NCBI GenBank assembly: GCA_029783825.1
Contig: JAREIK010014603.1
Location: 23,078-87,077 of the forward strand
Length of the DNA: 64,000 nucleotides
Source: Sapria himalayana
Lineage: Eukaryota > Streptophyta > Magnoliopsida > Malpighiales > Rafflesiaceae
Reading direction: 5' to 3'
In this document: positions 1 through 11,925 of the stretch, piece after piece
Numbering within the stretch: position 1 is the first letter of the stretch
Layout: each line of letters begins with the position of its first letter
The notes under the pieces: model-generated
The model's input: the letters and a program-made list of their open reading frames with translations, nothing else
Told to the model about the DNA's origin: nothing
The model's database searches: none
Translations under genes and position numbers: made by a program

Positions 1-3000
1 GTTATTTTTTCTCATTTTTGAAGGTTATAACCTTAGAAAATATAATAATTTTTAAATATTTTTTGAAAAGTGAATACAATATGAAGTTATAATAATCATA
101 ATAATTATATATCATATAAATTCAATATAAACTATTTTATTGATATTTATTATAATAATGATCATAAAAAATTAATAACATATTATTAATAAGATAAATA
201 TTGTTTAAAATATATTTGCAAAACCTAAAATGACTCAAAATCAAAGTGAAATATTTTACTAAATATTAATTTTAAATTTTTTAAATTTTCTATCCATTTA
301 TAAGCCTATATATTTTTTGATGAAAAATAAATTATTTAAATTATATTTGTTTCACTAATAATTTATTTTTAATTTATATTTCTATAAAATTAAATTAATA
401 AATAATTAAAATGTATATTTAAAATTATAATGAATACTAATAAAAATGAGATTTATGATTTATTATTTAATTGTTTAAGTTTTTTGTGGTTTTGGGGTTA
501 AGTAGTTTATTGATTTATATGTTTACACATTTTCTTGTTTATAGGTTTTATTTAATCAATGAAATAACAAAAAAATTTTTTTTTTCATGATTTTCAAAGG
601 TTATGACCTTTAAAAATATAATAATTTTTTAATAGTTCTAAAATATGAATACAATACTTAGTTATAATGATCTTAATAATTATATTTGTTTTAGATTCAA
701 TATAAAAAATGTATTAATATATATTATAAAAATGATCAAAAAATAAATTAATAAACTATTATTAATAAGATAGATATTAATTAAAATATATTTGTAGAAC
801 CCAAAATAATTCAAAATCAACGTAAATTATATTACTAAATTAAATTTTAAATTTTTGAAATTTTGTTTATTTTTATAAGTTTATATTTTTTTTTAATAAA
901 AAATATATTATTTAAATCATATATGTCTCACTCATTTTTTATTTTGTAATTAATATTTCTATAAAAATAAACTAAAAAATAAATAAAATGAATATTTAAA
1001 ATTATAATGAATACAAATAAAAATGAGATTTATTATTTATTATTTAGGTTATATAGGTTTAATGGTTTAAGTATTTAGGGGCTTTTGGGGTTTAGGAGTC
1101 TAGAGATATAAATGTTTAGGCATTTAGTGGTTTATGAGTTTTATTTAAATAATAAAATAATAAAAAATTATTTTTGTGATTTTTTATCATTTTTGAAGGT
1201 TATAACCTTTGAAAATATAATAATTTTTAAATTTTTTTCAAATGTAATTATAATATTTAGTTATAATAACTTAATAATTATAAGACATTTTAAATGAATA
1301 TAAGTAATTTTATTGTTCGATATTATTAAAATGATCACATAAAAATTAATAAACTATTATAAATAAGATTGATCACAATTAAAATATAATTTCAAAACCT
1401 ATATATAATGATTCAAAATCAAAGTAAAATATATTACTAAATAATAATTTTTTGTTTTTATATTTTTACTTCTTTATATAAGATTATTTTTTTTATTTAA
1501 AATAAATTTTTAAAATTATATTTGTCTCACTCATTATTTATTTCGTGATTGATATTTCTATAAAAAATAAACTAATAAATAATTAAAATGAATATTTAAA
1601 ATTATAATGAATACAAATTAAAATGAGATTTATTATTTATTATATATGGTATACCTGTTTAATGGTTTGATTATTTAGGAGTTTTGTCGTTTAGGAGTTT
1701 AGCAATTTATGTTTTTATGCATTTAGTGGTTTATAGGTTTTATTTATATAATAAAAATTTAAAATTATTTTTTTGATTTTTTCTAATTTTCAAAGGTTAT
1801 AATCTTTGAAAATAAAATAATTTTTAAAATTTTTTGAAATGTGAATACAATGTATATTTATATTAATCTTACTAATTATATATCATATAAATTCAATATA
1901 AATAATTTTAATGATAGATATTATAATAATGATCAAAAATTAAATTAATATTCTATTATTAATAATATAAATATTAATTAAAATATATTTACATAACATA
2001 AAATGATTCAAAATCAAATCAAAATATATTACTAAATAATAATATTTAATTTTTAAAATTTTCCTTCTTTTTTATAAGCTTATATTTTTTTTATTAAAAT
2101 AAATTATTTAAATAATATTTGTCTTACTCGAAATTAATTTTGTAATTAATTTTTCTAAAAAATTAAACTATAAATAGTTAAAATGAATATTTAAAATTAT
2201 AATAAATAGAAATAAAAATGAGATTTATTATTTATTAAGTATTATATACATGTTAAAAGGTTTATGTTTTTAGGGGTTTCGGGATTTATGAGCTTACTAA
2301 TTTAAGTAAGTAAGCATTTAAAAATATACAGGTTTTTTTAAAAAAAATGAAATAACAAAAAATTTATTTTTATTATTTTTTCTCATTTTTTAAGGTTATA
2401 ACATTTGAAAATATAAGAATTTTTAAATTTTTTTAAAAAGTGAATACAATATTTAGTTATAATAATCATTATATTTATATATCATATAAATTCAATATAA
2501 CCAATTTTATTGATAAATATTCTAATAATGATCAAAAAATAAATAAATAATCTATTTTTAATAAGATAATTATTAATTAAAATATAATTACAATATAATT
2601 ACAAAACCTAAAATAATTCAAAAGCAAAGCAAAATATATTACAAAATAGTAGTTTTTTGTTTTGATTTTTTTTATTTAAAAAATTAATCTATATTTTTTG
2701 ATTAAAAATAATTTATATAAATTATATTTGTCTAACTCATAATTAATTTTTTATTAATATTTATATAAAAATAAACAAATAAATAATTAAAATGAATATT
2801 TAAAATTATAATGAAAAATATGAGATTTATTAATTATTATTTAAAGTATACCCGTTTAATTTTAATTATATATTTCTCAATAATAATTTATTTTATAATT
2901 AATATTTCTATAAAAATAAACTGATAAATAATAAAAATAAAAATTTTAAATTATACCGAAGAATAATTAAAATGAGATTTATGATTTTTATTAATGTATA

Positions 3001-4310
3001 CCAGTTTAATGGTTTAAGTATTTAGATGTTTTGTCATTTGAAAATTTAGCGATTTATGTTTTTAGGCATTTAGTGGTTTATAGGTTTTATTTAAACAAAA
3101 AAATAATAAACAAATTTTTATAATTTTTTCTGATTTTCATAGGTTATAACCTTTGAAAATATAATAATATTTAAATTTTTTTAAATGTAAATATAATATT
3201 TTGGTTATAATAATATTAATAATTATATATCATATAAATTTATTATAAACAATTTCATTGATAAATATTATAATAATGATCAAAAATTAAATTAATAAAC
3301 TATTAATAAAGAGATAGAAATTAATTAAAAAATATTTACAAAACCCAAATTGATTCAAAATTAAAGTAAAATATATTACTGGAAAATATTTTTAAATTTT
3401 TAAATTTTTAAATTTTTACTTCTTTTATATGCATATATATATTATTTCATTAAAAATAAATTATTTAAATTATATTTGTCACACTCATTATTTATTTTGT
3501 AATAAATTTTTAAATAAAAAAAACTAATATATAATTAAAATGAATATTTAAAATTATAATAAATAGAAATAAAAATTAGATTTATTATTTATTATGTATT
3601 ATATATCAGTTTAATGGTTACTGTATTTATGCATTATGGGTTCTAAGAGTTTACTTATTTAACTGTGTATGCATTTAGTAGTTTATAGGTTTTATTTAAA
3701 AAATAAAAAAAACAAAAAATTTATTTTTATTATTTTTTGATATTTTCAAACGTTATAACCTTAGAAAATATAATAATTTTTAAATTTTTTTCAAAAGTGA
3801 ATACAATATGTAGTTATAATAATCATTATATTTATATATCATATAAATTCAATATAAACTATTTTATTAATAAATTTTCTAATAATGATCATAAAATAAA
3901 TTAATAATCTATTATTAATAAGATAGATATCAATTATAATATAAGTACAAAACCTAAAATGATTCAGAAGCAAAGCAAAATATATTACTATATAATAATT
4001 TTTTGTTTTTAATTTTTTTTTCTTTTAAAAAGTTTATCTATATTATTTTAATGAAAAATAATTTGTGTAACTCATAATTTATTTTGTAATTAATATTTAT
4101 ATAAAAATAAACAAATAAATAATTAAATTTGAATATTTAAAATTAATATGAAAAAAAAATGAGATTTATTCTTTATTATTTAGGATATACTAGTTTAATT
4201 TAAATTAGAGCCGTCTCACTAATAATTTATTTTGTAATTAATATTTCTATAATAATAAACTGATAAATAAATAAAATAAAAATTTAAATTATAATGAATA
4301 ATTAAAATAA
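1..4310 (+). repeat. AT-rich satellite array, ~600-bp monomer, forward orientation
   Basis: The landmark GGTTATAACC (or a near form) recurs near 24, 600, 1196, 1794, 2392, 3141 and 3747. This gives units of about 576-606 bp plus one long unit of about 749 bp, which contains an extra partial monomer of about 150 bp near 2850-3000. Each unit contains a TTTAGGG-like tract (as in 1068-1135), the palindrome, and conserved AT-rich text such as GAATACAATATTTAGTTATA. The same unit lengths, including the 749-bp one, appear in arm B. Short open frames here are chance frames in AT-rich repeat. I see no gene. Confidence 0.93.
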
Positions 4311-5417
4311 TTTATTTTGTTCTTCTCTCAACTCTATAATGATTGCTAAAGCTCTATCCAAAATAATAGGAGCTTTTACTTTATCGAAATTATGTCTCAT
4401 CATATTTGATGTTGAATCACTGGGCTATCAAAGGTAATTTGACTCATGTACGCTAATAGACTAAACCAAAGTTGTACCCCTATGTGTTGAAATAACTAGT
4501 TGTTTAGGATGCTATTTATATTGATTATTGTAATTTCTTCTAAAATATCTCTCATGCACACACTCAAAGCAATTTTTTTAAAACATAGTTCACCTCTAAA
4601 AAATAACCACCTTGTAGCCAATAGGACAAACTAGCCCTAGGGTGGTTTGAGTAGGGAAAGAAGTATGTGCTCTCATTCAATCAAGAATCAAAAAATTTAT
4701 TTTATTGGCATGTCTAAGCCTTTTTTTTATATCCTCATGGATATGAAAAGTATCATTTCTTTCTTTTTATATAAATTGAGTTATGTATACAAGCTCACAA
4801 TACCCAAAAAGGTATAAATGAATCATATTCAAATGTATAAAAGGTTTTAATCATTGCTCAATATATTAGTCTTGCATATTGACACTTGAGGTCACAAATC
4901 AAAGGAAAAAGCCATAGTGATATTTCCAATCCCAAGAATTTTAGCTATAGAAAGTTATAAAGAGTAGTACTCGAGCTTTAACTATTTCTACCATCATGAC
5001 TTTTGCTCTTAAGGAATGTCCAAAGTTACAATCATTCCTAGAGCAATGACTTTGTAATATAAAAATAAAATGCACAAGCTATGGTCATATCCAATACTTT
5101 GACCATATATTATAGTGATTAAATATGTATTCATGATCATTCTTAGTGCCATAACAATATGTTCAACAGAGAGACACAAGTTATGGTATATTCTCATCGA
5201 TATGATTTTGTGTTCTAGAGACAAAATATACAATCATGACCATTACTAATGCTACAATAATCTAAAGCAAGAAAGAGACTGAATCCATAACTCACCCCTT
5301 GAGTCATGACTTTGTGTTACATATACAAAAAGATAAATCTGTGATATTCCTAAAAGTTGTGAATTTCTATTTAAATTTAACACTTAGTCATTTGATTATA
5401 ATAGTGCAAAACATGAG
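4311..5417. other. Low-copy AT-rich block of arm A with decayed internal repetition
   Basis: There is no satellite monomer and no convincing gene. Between about 4940 and 5330 similar phrases recur, such as variants of TCATGACTTTGTGTTAC and of CAATCATGACCATTACTAATG, suggesting an old tandem repeat with a unit of roughly 70-80 bp. The block is matched in arm B at about 34680-35770. The 74-codon open frame on the minus strand lies inside this repetition and is not supported as a gene. Confidence 0.5.
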
Positions 5418-5494
5418 ATTTAGGATTTAGGGTTTATGGAGTAGAGTTATAGTTTTTGGTTCAAGGTTTAGGATTTAAACTTTAGGGTTTATGG
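5418..5494 (+). repeat. Degenerate telomere-like (TTTAGGG) tract
   Basis: Several variant plant telomere heptamers sit close together: GGATTTAGGGTTTATGG, GGTTTAGGATTTAAAC and TTTAGGGTTTATGG. They are followed by a T-rich run. The mirrored copy in arm B is at 34583-34662 in CCCTAAA orientation. The tract is too degenerate to be a functional telomere and too short to mark a chromosome end. Confidence 0.6.
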
Positions 5495-6780
5495 TTTTTT
5501 TTTTGTTTTTTTTTTGGAAAATACACACTTTATTTATCATTTAGGGACACAACTTAAAAGAGACTAAAAAGCTGACTAATTTAGGCCAGCCCATAAAATC
5601 CTATGCACCTTAATGATTATATGCATAAAATACATAATAAAACATAATGCCTACTAATTCCAAGCCTACGAATATAACTAAAATCACCTGGCATTCCCGG
5701 ACATCAGAGTTGGCATTGAGTCATTATGCGCACTACGTCCTTTCCATTCAGATTTGTCCAAGCCTTTTGGAGGAACCTGAATGATGTACCATATTAAAAC
5801 TATGCAAATAGAAGATTGTGCATGTGTGTGACATGCAGCATCAAGTGTTTGCCTATGTCATTGCTATGCAATGGAATACATGTAAAACTGAATACCCATA
5901 AATCCACAAGTCCATATCTATGGCACTTTTTAAATTCATTCTCACTTCTGAATTCCACATTCTTTTGCTTCAATAATCTTCAAAAGAGTATATCTTGGGT
6001 TAGAATGCTTCCTCCTCGAGCTCCAAGAAGTGGTTGTATGTTGCACCGACAAAATATCAAAAAATATGCATGCATCGGTGTGCATGTGTGATGAGGTCCA
6101 TCTCATAGTCTAATTATTTACGCGTACAACCAAGCTAGAATACAAGTAAAATTACAAAATGCTATAAAGATGGGTCCTCTGCTCTTGGAAGTGTAGCATC
6201 GCCTAATGTGTATTTACAAAATGCATTAGTTGGCCCTACTTAGAGATACTCATGGGTCCAGTTGCCCTCATTGCATGCTACATAGAGAACCGACAAGATT
6301 GTGTGTGTAAATATGTCATGATCCGTCTCTACAAATACATTGTGCATACAATGCCCATAATACAAATAAGTCTACAAACATAAACTACAAGTTTGAATCT
6401 TTCTCTCCCGTGTGGCTGGTCTGGACTCCATTGCTTACTCGCCCTGTTTGGTGATGCTTCGGATTTTGCCGGCTCTCCAATTAATCATGGATTACCCGCT
6501 ACTCCAATTGGGTGATGGTTGGGTGGCCCTCTATGCTGCCTGATAGGGCTAGTGGAGCCCACTCCTAGCTGGGTTTACTACCGACCACTTTGCTCGGTCT
6601 CGTCTCTTGTCTAAATGTTATCATTCCGGCTTGCTAGCGGGGCCCTCTCTAAACTAGTGGCCCATAATTCTGGCTGCTTCCAGGTCTTGCTGGCCCCTCT
6701 AAATGCCACACCAAAATGGACAAGAATATGTGCACCTGTGTACTGTGGTCCATCGTTATGTGTGTGTAGTGCAGCAGTAT
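5495..6780. other. Unclassified single-copy-like block of arm A
   Basis: This sequence has moderate base composition and is present once per arm (partner about 33300-34582). Translated frames of 91 and 63 codons are conserved between the arms only as expected from DNA identity, with several non-conservative changes. They match no family I recognise. I see no clear transposon ends or splice-bounded exons. It could be a decayed retroelement or intergenic DNA. Confidence 0.4.
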
Positions 6781-7310
6781 CAGGGTTTAGGAGTTTAGTA
6801 ATTTAAGTATTTAGGTATTTTGTGGTTTATAGGTTTTATTTAAAAAATTTAAAAACAAACAAAAATTTTTATGATTTTTTTTCATTTTCAAGGTTATAAC
6901 CATTGAAAATATTATAATTTTTAATTTTTTTTTGAATGTTAATACAATATTTAATTATAATAATCATAAAAATTAAATATCATGTTAATTTAATATAAAT
7001 AATTTTATTGATCGATATTATAATATTGATCATAAAATAGATTAATAAACTATTATTAATAAGATAGATATTAATTAAAATATATTTGTAGAACCTAAAA
7101 AGATTCAAAATCAAAGTAAAATATATTACTAAATAATAATTTTTTATTTTTAAATTTTTGATTCTTTTTATAAGCTTATAAATTTTTTTGATGAAGATAA
7201 ATTATTTAATTATATTTGTCTCATTCATAATTTTATTTTGCAATTAATATTTCTATAAAAATAAACTAATAAGTAATTAATATGAATATTGCAATTATCA
7301 TAGCTTATAC
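6781..7310 (+). repeat. Single isolated satellite monomer in arm A
   Basis: One nearly complete unit of the ~600-bp satellite stands alone, from the TTTAGG-like tract (GGGTTTAGGAGTTTAG near 6782) through the palindrome region (AAGGTTATAACCATTG near 6889) to the ATTTCTATAAAAATAAACTAATAA end. It is flanked by unrelated sequence on both sides and is matched in arm B at about 32765-33310. It is a dispersed monomer rather than part of an array. Confidence 0.85.
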
Positions 7311-7980
7311 CATGCTGGTCAACATGAGCCGTGTTGAGCCGGCACGAGCCATGCCTCATGCTATGTGAGGCATGAACAGCCCATTGGCACAATCCACCTG
7401 GCTAAGGACCCAGGATCAGCCATGGATCACAAGTTAAGTCTCGTCGAGTGACAGCCCATGGATCTGGATTTATATTTTTAAAAAATTGCCACGTAAATCA
7501 TATTTCAGTTACATGACCAATTACAATTAGTCAGGTAAATAAGAGTTGACTTACACCACAATAGGGTCAGATGACCCTGCTCCCATGACTCATCACCCTT
7601 AAAATAGAGGACCAACTCCGCAACCAGCCCATGGCATGGCTTGACTAGTGGCATGTCATACCACGAAGGCACAGCCACATGGCAGATCACATGCCATGCA
7701 GCTGCCAGCACATGGTCGTTACAGGCACCAAGGCACTACCTTATCGGCCACTGCCAGCAAGGCAATTAGTCCGTGTCAATCTTACCTCCCACATGATAGC
7801 TCGACTAGGCCGCCAAATTTAAGGTCGAGTTGGTCCAACACACCCAATTTACATTTTCGCCCTTCAACAAACTCTTACAATATGCTGCTAGAATGGGACA
7901 CACACATGTGAGACAAAAGATAGTCAGAAATATAAAAGAAGATTGAAAAAACAAAATTTTTATTAAAATTAAGAAATAAA
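7311..7980. other. 3' flank of the NOL10 copy in arm A, with GC-rich patches
   Basis: This lies immediately downstream of the NOL10 stop codon in arm A. It contains two GC-rich, CATG/GGCAC-rich patches (about 7310-7470 and 7620-7760) that resemble the GC-rich hAT-derived elements elsewhere in the window. I could not find terminal repeats or target duplications. The partner in arm B is about 32100-32764. No gene is supported. Confidence 0.45.
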
Positions 7981-10031
7981 TTATCTTTTGTAATTCCTCC
8001 TCTTCCACGCAGAATTTTTATTAGCCTTGAAGCCCAAAGACTGGACCCCTCTACGCTTTACACGCCTTCCTTCCCCACCACCACTATTATTATTATTATT
8101 ATTATCATCGCTATATTCTTCTTCTTCGTCTAGCCCGTGCTTCTTCCTGTGCGGCTTGACAGAGCTCTTGGAGATGAAAGAAATCTGTCTGGAACTGCCA
8201 GCCCCGAACTTAACTTTGCTCGGGGCAACACGAAGCATATTTTGTGGAGGACCATCATCAGCAAGAGCAGCGATCCTCTCTTCCAAAGTAAGAGCTTCCT
8301 CTTTTACAAGTGATCTGCTATTCCAGAATGCTTCTGCGTGCCTCTCGTCCTTCACTTCGTATAAACTAGATGGCATCAAAAATAGACATCAGGACCACAG
8401 AGCAGAGACCGTGACCCAGCCATGGGCTCGCCGACACGAGACGATGGGCTGGGGCAGGCTAACCCACGCTGCCATGAAAGACCAACTTACACAGGAACCC
8501 GTTGTGTCTATTTTTCAAACCCATCTCCGGCACTGTGATCCATGGAGGAGGCATCAAAGTCGCTCGCCGTTGAGCCCTCGTTCATCACCGGCTCAAAATG
8601 CTCCTCTAACAAAGAGGTCTGTTTCTTGGGCCCTCCCGGATGCAGATCCAGATACTGCTTCGAGTTCTTATCAATCTAAAAGTCCTAGCTCACATTATAT
8701 ATTTTTTTAAAAAGATTAAAAAAAAAAGATTAAAAAAATGATTAAAAAAAAGATTTAAAAAAAAAGATAAAAATGGACGAGGTACCTCGTCCTCGAACAG
8801 GCGCGCGAATCGCTCATCTTTCAGCACCTCGCTGCCAAGTCCCTTCTTTTTCTTTGAAGTTTTTTTCTTCTCGTTTTTCTGCGGTTTCCTCCTTTTCTTT
8901 CTCATCAGCTTCGTTCTTAATTATACTTGCGGCAATTTCCCTATTAACTTTTGGGAATCTAATCTGCTTCTGCAGCACACGCACGCACGCACGTACGCAC
9001 AGAACATTTAAAGAGTAGTTGTGGCAGAGAAAAGCAAACTCCGTCTCCGTGAGGAGAAGCACAATTTTTTGTGAGTAAAACATACTGTGATACGAGAGGC
9101 CCACACTTGTTCCATCTTCTCTTTTTTTGCTCCTCAACATATGTTTCGTATGAAAAAGGTCGGCCCACTGCTTACACTGCATCAAGAGATATAAACATAC
9201 ATGAATATGTAAGCATCTATCTTTTTTATAATCTTTTTTATTTTATCCCCTTCCTGGCACTCCACCCATCCCTATTATCAGTCAGTAAAGTATAGGGCCC
9301 ATAAGTATCCCATATATGGGCCTCGAGGCGCCATATAATGCCCCCTTCCATGCGGTATGAATAGGGTTGGAGCAAGCAAAGTATCCAACGTGGCACCAGC
9401 ATGGCAGCTACAATGGATGGACACCAACAATGCTGGTGCACGAGGTGATAGGCAGGCTCACACACCTAATAAAAAAACTAAAGTCACATATATGAACGTC
9501 ACAAATTTGAAATTATTTTAACATAAATAATAATCTAAAAAATCATGATTTTTTTTAAAAAAATTGACAAAATATTGACATCATAAAAAAAATTATAGTT
9601 TCAAAATTAATAATAGAACAGAAGCCACCTCCCATAATGTAGAAGAATCAGTGGGGGGCCCCTCTCATAGGTAGCTTAGCTGGTGAAGACTCTTGGCAAT
9701 GACCAGGAGATCATGAGTTCAAGTCTTACCGGTGGGGGGTACTGGGGATATTCCTTACCTACTCGGTTCTCTGGGAGCCCAAGGGGACGTAAGTGGCCAC
9801 GTAAGTGGGCCCTGTAGTCCATGGTGTTCAAAAAAAAAAGAAGAAGAAGCAGAAATAAGGTGAGGGGCTCACCTTCAGACACAACCGGTGGTCAATGAAA
9901 AATCCATGCATGGAAGGCTTCAAGAGATCGGTGCCGATCAATTTAGTCAAGTTCAATTTCTCAATATCATCCCTCGTTAAGAATTTGTAATTATCATATA
10001 TGGCTGTTTTTGCATTCTTTTCCAGCTCTTC
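7981..10031 (-). pseudogene. NOL10: Partial inverted copy of NOL10/ENP2, exons 11-15, decayed
   Basis: This minus-strand copy holds the last five exons of the nucleolar WD40 protein NOL10 (yeast Enp2): exon 11 (10031-9873), 12 (9176-9086), 13 (8969-8786), 14 (8684-8491) and 15 (8365-7981). Family landmarks read here include KLNLTKLIGTDLLKPSMHGF in exon 11, YEVKDERHAEAF in exon 15 and the basic tail RRGVQSLGFKANKN. Exon 15 is open to its TGA/TAA-type end at 7981 and has a run of six Asn codons. Decay: exon 12 is 2 nt short of the arm B exon (two 1-nt losses), exon 13 has one extra base in an A run near 8879, and exon 14 begins GAC TTT TAG, a nonsense change where the family has an acidic residue. 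Exons 1-10 are absent because the duplication broke in intron 10. It has no promoter of its own that I can see. Confidence 0.93.
9652..9840 (+). repeat. tRNA-derived SINE in NOL10 intron 11 (arm A)
   Basis: A pol III A box (TAGCTTAGCTGG, 9672-9683) and a B-box-like GAGTTCAAGTC (9715-9725) are followed by an unrelated body and a 3' A run ending near 9839. Possible target duplication: AGAAGAA(T)CAG before the element and AGAAG(C)AG after it. It lies antisense to the gene. The same insertion is in arm B (30319-30509), so it entered before the inverted duplication. Confidence 0.75.
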
Positions 10032-10067
10032 CTGCAAGGTCGAATTGTAATTATCATAAAAGATGCA

Positions 10068-10377
10068 AGTTGCCGTGCAAACGGGCCACGATACCGTGCC
10101 AGGTCAGGCATGGCACGAGTCTCCGTTGACCTCAGCATGGCACAGCATGGTTGGTACCATGGACATGCACGATACGGATAATTCATGTGCCTGGCCGGCC
10201 CAGGCACTGCCGAACCGTGCAGTGCCTCGTGCCTATAGCATATAAATTTCTTGTTCAAGTTCTTCGTGAAGAAATATAATTTTGATATTAAACTACTCTA
10301 GATTTAAATCAAAAGTAGCAAACAAAAGTCATTACAACTCTAATTTTTGTAAGATGAACCATTTAAGGATAAATCTC
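10068..10377 (+). repeat. Left copy of a ~310-bp inverted repeat
   Basis: This matches the reverse complement of 13281-13617 at roughly 90% by eye. It starts in GC-rich text (GTTGCCGTGCAAACGGGCC) and runs into AT-rich text (AAATTTCTTGTTCAAGTTCTTC) up to GATAAATC. It begins within a few bases of the inner breakpoint of arm A. The GC-rich half resembles the hAT-derived elements of this window. The pair encloses about 2.9 kb and may be the remains of one element or of a local inversion. Confidence 0.85.
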
Positions 10378-11574
10378 ATTAAAGTTGATCCATTCAATTT
10401 GAGCATATACTTGGCTAGTGGTGTCAAATGAGCCCTGCATGGCTCGTCCAACCCATGTTTGGGTAGAGTCTGGCCGAGCCTACATTCATAGGCAGAGAGA
10501 GAGAGAGAGAGAGAAAAGTTTTTATAGTGGGGCGACGGTAAATGAGAAAAACAAAGAACAAAGAAAAACCCTACCTGTCATAATGGAACCACTCGAACCA
10601 TATATTCTATCTACCATAACTATTGGGTTGGATTATAATCCGGGTCGGTCCACAATCTGAGTCCACCCTATTTAATTCAAGGCAATCAATTGTACTCTTA
10701 CCACACACATATATACCTATAAACATGATATATTTACAAATAAAAACATGAAACTATTACACACACACACACACACACACTTACATACATACATACATAT
10801 GTGTATATATATGTAAATGAAATAATTATTTGATATTGTAAAATTATTTAAATTAAGTTATTATAAATTGTTTATATTTATATACAAACATTAAAATACA
10901 TATATACATGTGTGTGTGAAAATGTCTTTAAAATATTTTGATTTTGAAATTTTAATTAAACTAAAATATTATAATTTATTTATATTAAAAACAAACAAAC
11001 AGATATACACACACATATACACATTAATATGTGTGTGTGTGTGTAAAGTAATTAATTTTTTTTTAATTTTGAAAATTTATTTGAAATAAATTATTTTTAA
11101 TTATTTATATTAAAAACAAATATTATAATTATAGATAGATAGAGATATATATATATATATATATATGTACATATATATATCAAAGTGTATATTATGTGTA
11201 TTTATATACATGCGTATAATGATATATTTCAAACAATACTTATGTATATATTGATGCATTGATAAAAGTATATACATATATGTACACATATTCAGTAACA
11301 TGTATGTAAATTATTGTTCAAGTAATTATGTAATTTTGAATTATGTTAAATATTGTATAATATTTCTTAATTTTGTTTGCTAATTCATAATTGACATGAC
11401 TTGCATAGAATTTTTGAAAATTATAGATTTCTTTTATCTTAAAAAGAAATAAATGGTGAAATGTTTTGATTAATTCATGAGTGTGTAGATTTAATTAAAA
11501 ATAATGCTGAGTCTTCTGAATATAATGTTGGAGTCAAATTTATTTATAAATTTCACTCCAAGTGAGCATGGAGT
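10378..11574. repeat. AT-rich spacer with microsatellites; no gene
   Basis: Simple repeats seen are (GA)n near 10492-10514, (AC)n 10759-10780 followed by (CATA)n, (GT)n near 11029-11044, and GATA then (AT)n about 11133-11166. A hAT-like start, TAGTGGTGTCAAATGAGCC, lies at 10416 but has no matching end. The stretch contains no exon I can support. Confidence 0.7.
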
Positions 11575-11925
11575 TAGAGGTGTCAAGGGGCTAGTTAGGA
11601 GTTGTTTGGGTCGAGTCTGTTTTAAAAAAATTAAGATTTTGGCAGCATGCTGTCGTCGCCCATCTGGCATCACCGCATCATTTTCTCATATGGCATTATT
11701 CAGTGCAACTGGCAACATCCCCATGGAATGCCCGTGTGCCATATACCTATGCAGTGCCTGGCATGGCACACGGGCCAAAAACCCTGGACATGTCAGGGCA
11801 CAAATCGTGAAGAGTGTCTACCTGGCACAGGCCCGGACATAGCATTTTAACTTGTCATGACAGGCACAACTAAACCATGATGAGCTTTGGGCTAGGTGGG
11901 CCGGACCAGGCCACCCAACCAATTT
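11575..11925 (+). mobile_element. Remnant of a GC-rich hAT-type element (5' end only)
   Basis: It begins TAGAGGTGTCAAGGGGC, the same terminus as the complete GC-rich elements at 23324, 27259, 28253 and 47635. It continues with GGCATGGCACACGGGCC-type text and ends in GGGCCGGACCAGGCC without a recognisable TTGACACCTCTA terminus or target duplication. It is probably a truncated copy. The open frames across it are by-products of its base composition. Confidence 0.55.

Larger units (their letters stand above)
1..10062 (+). repeat. Left arm (A) of a >10-kb inverted repeat
   Basis: Arm A matches the reverse complement of about 30096-40088 throughout. Paired landmarks sum to about 40075-40155: for example 1112-1297 with 38790-38975, 5816-6091 with 33987-34262, 7505-7711 with 32363-32569, and 9873-10031 with 30127-30285. 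Translated stretches differ at 1 of 61, 7 of 91 and 3 of 68 residues, so nucleotide identity is about 95% or more. The arm is open at the left window edge. Its inner breakpoint lies in NOL10 intron 10, just upstream of exon 11. The order of parts is satellite array, low-copy block, one satellite monomer, and the NOL10 3' half in reverse. Confidence 0.95.

Noticed and set aside
9672..9725. tRNA gene
   Set aside because: A-box and B-box text is present but no cloverleaf or acceptor stem follows; the A-rich 3' end and repeat structure indicate a SINE.
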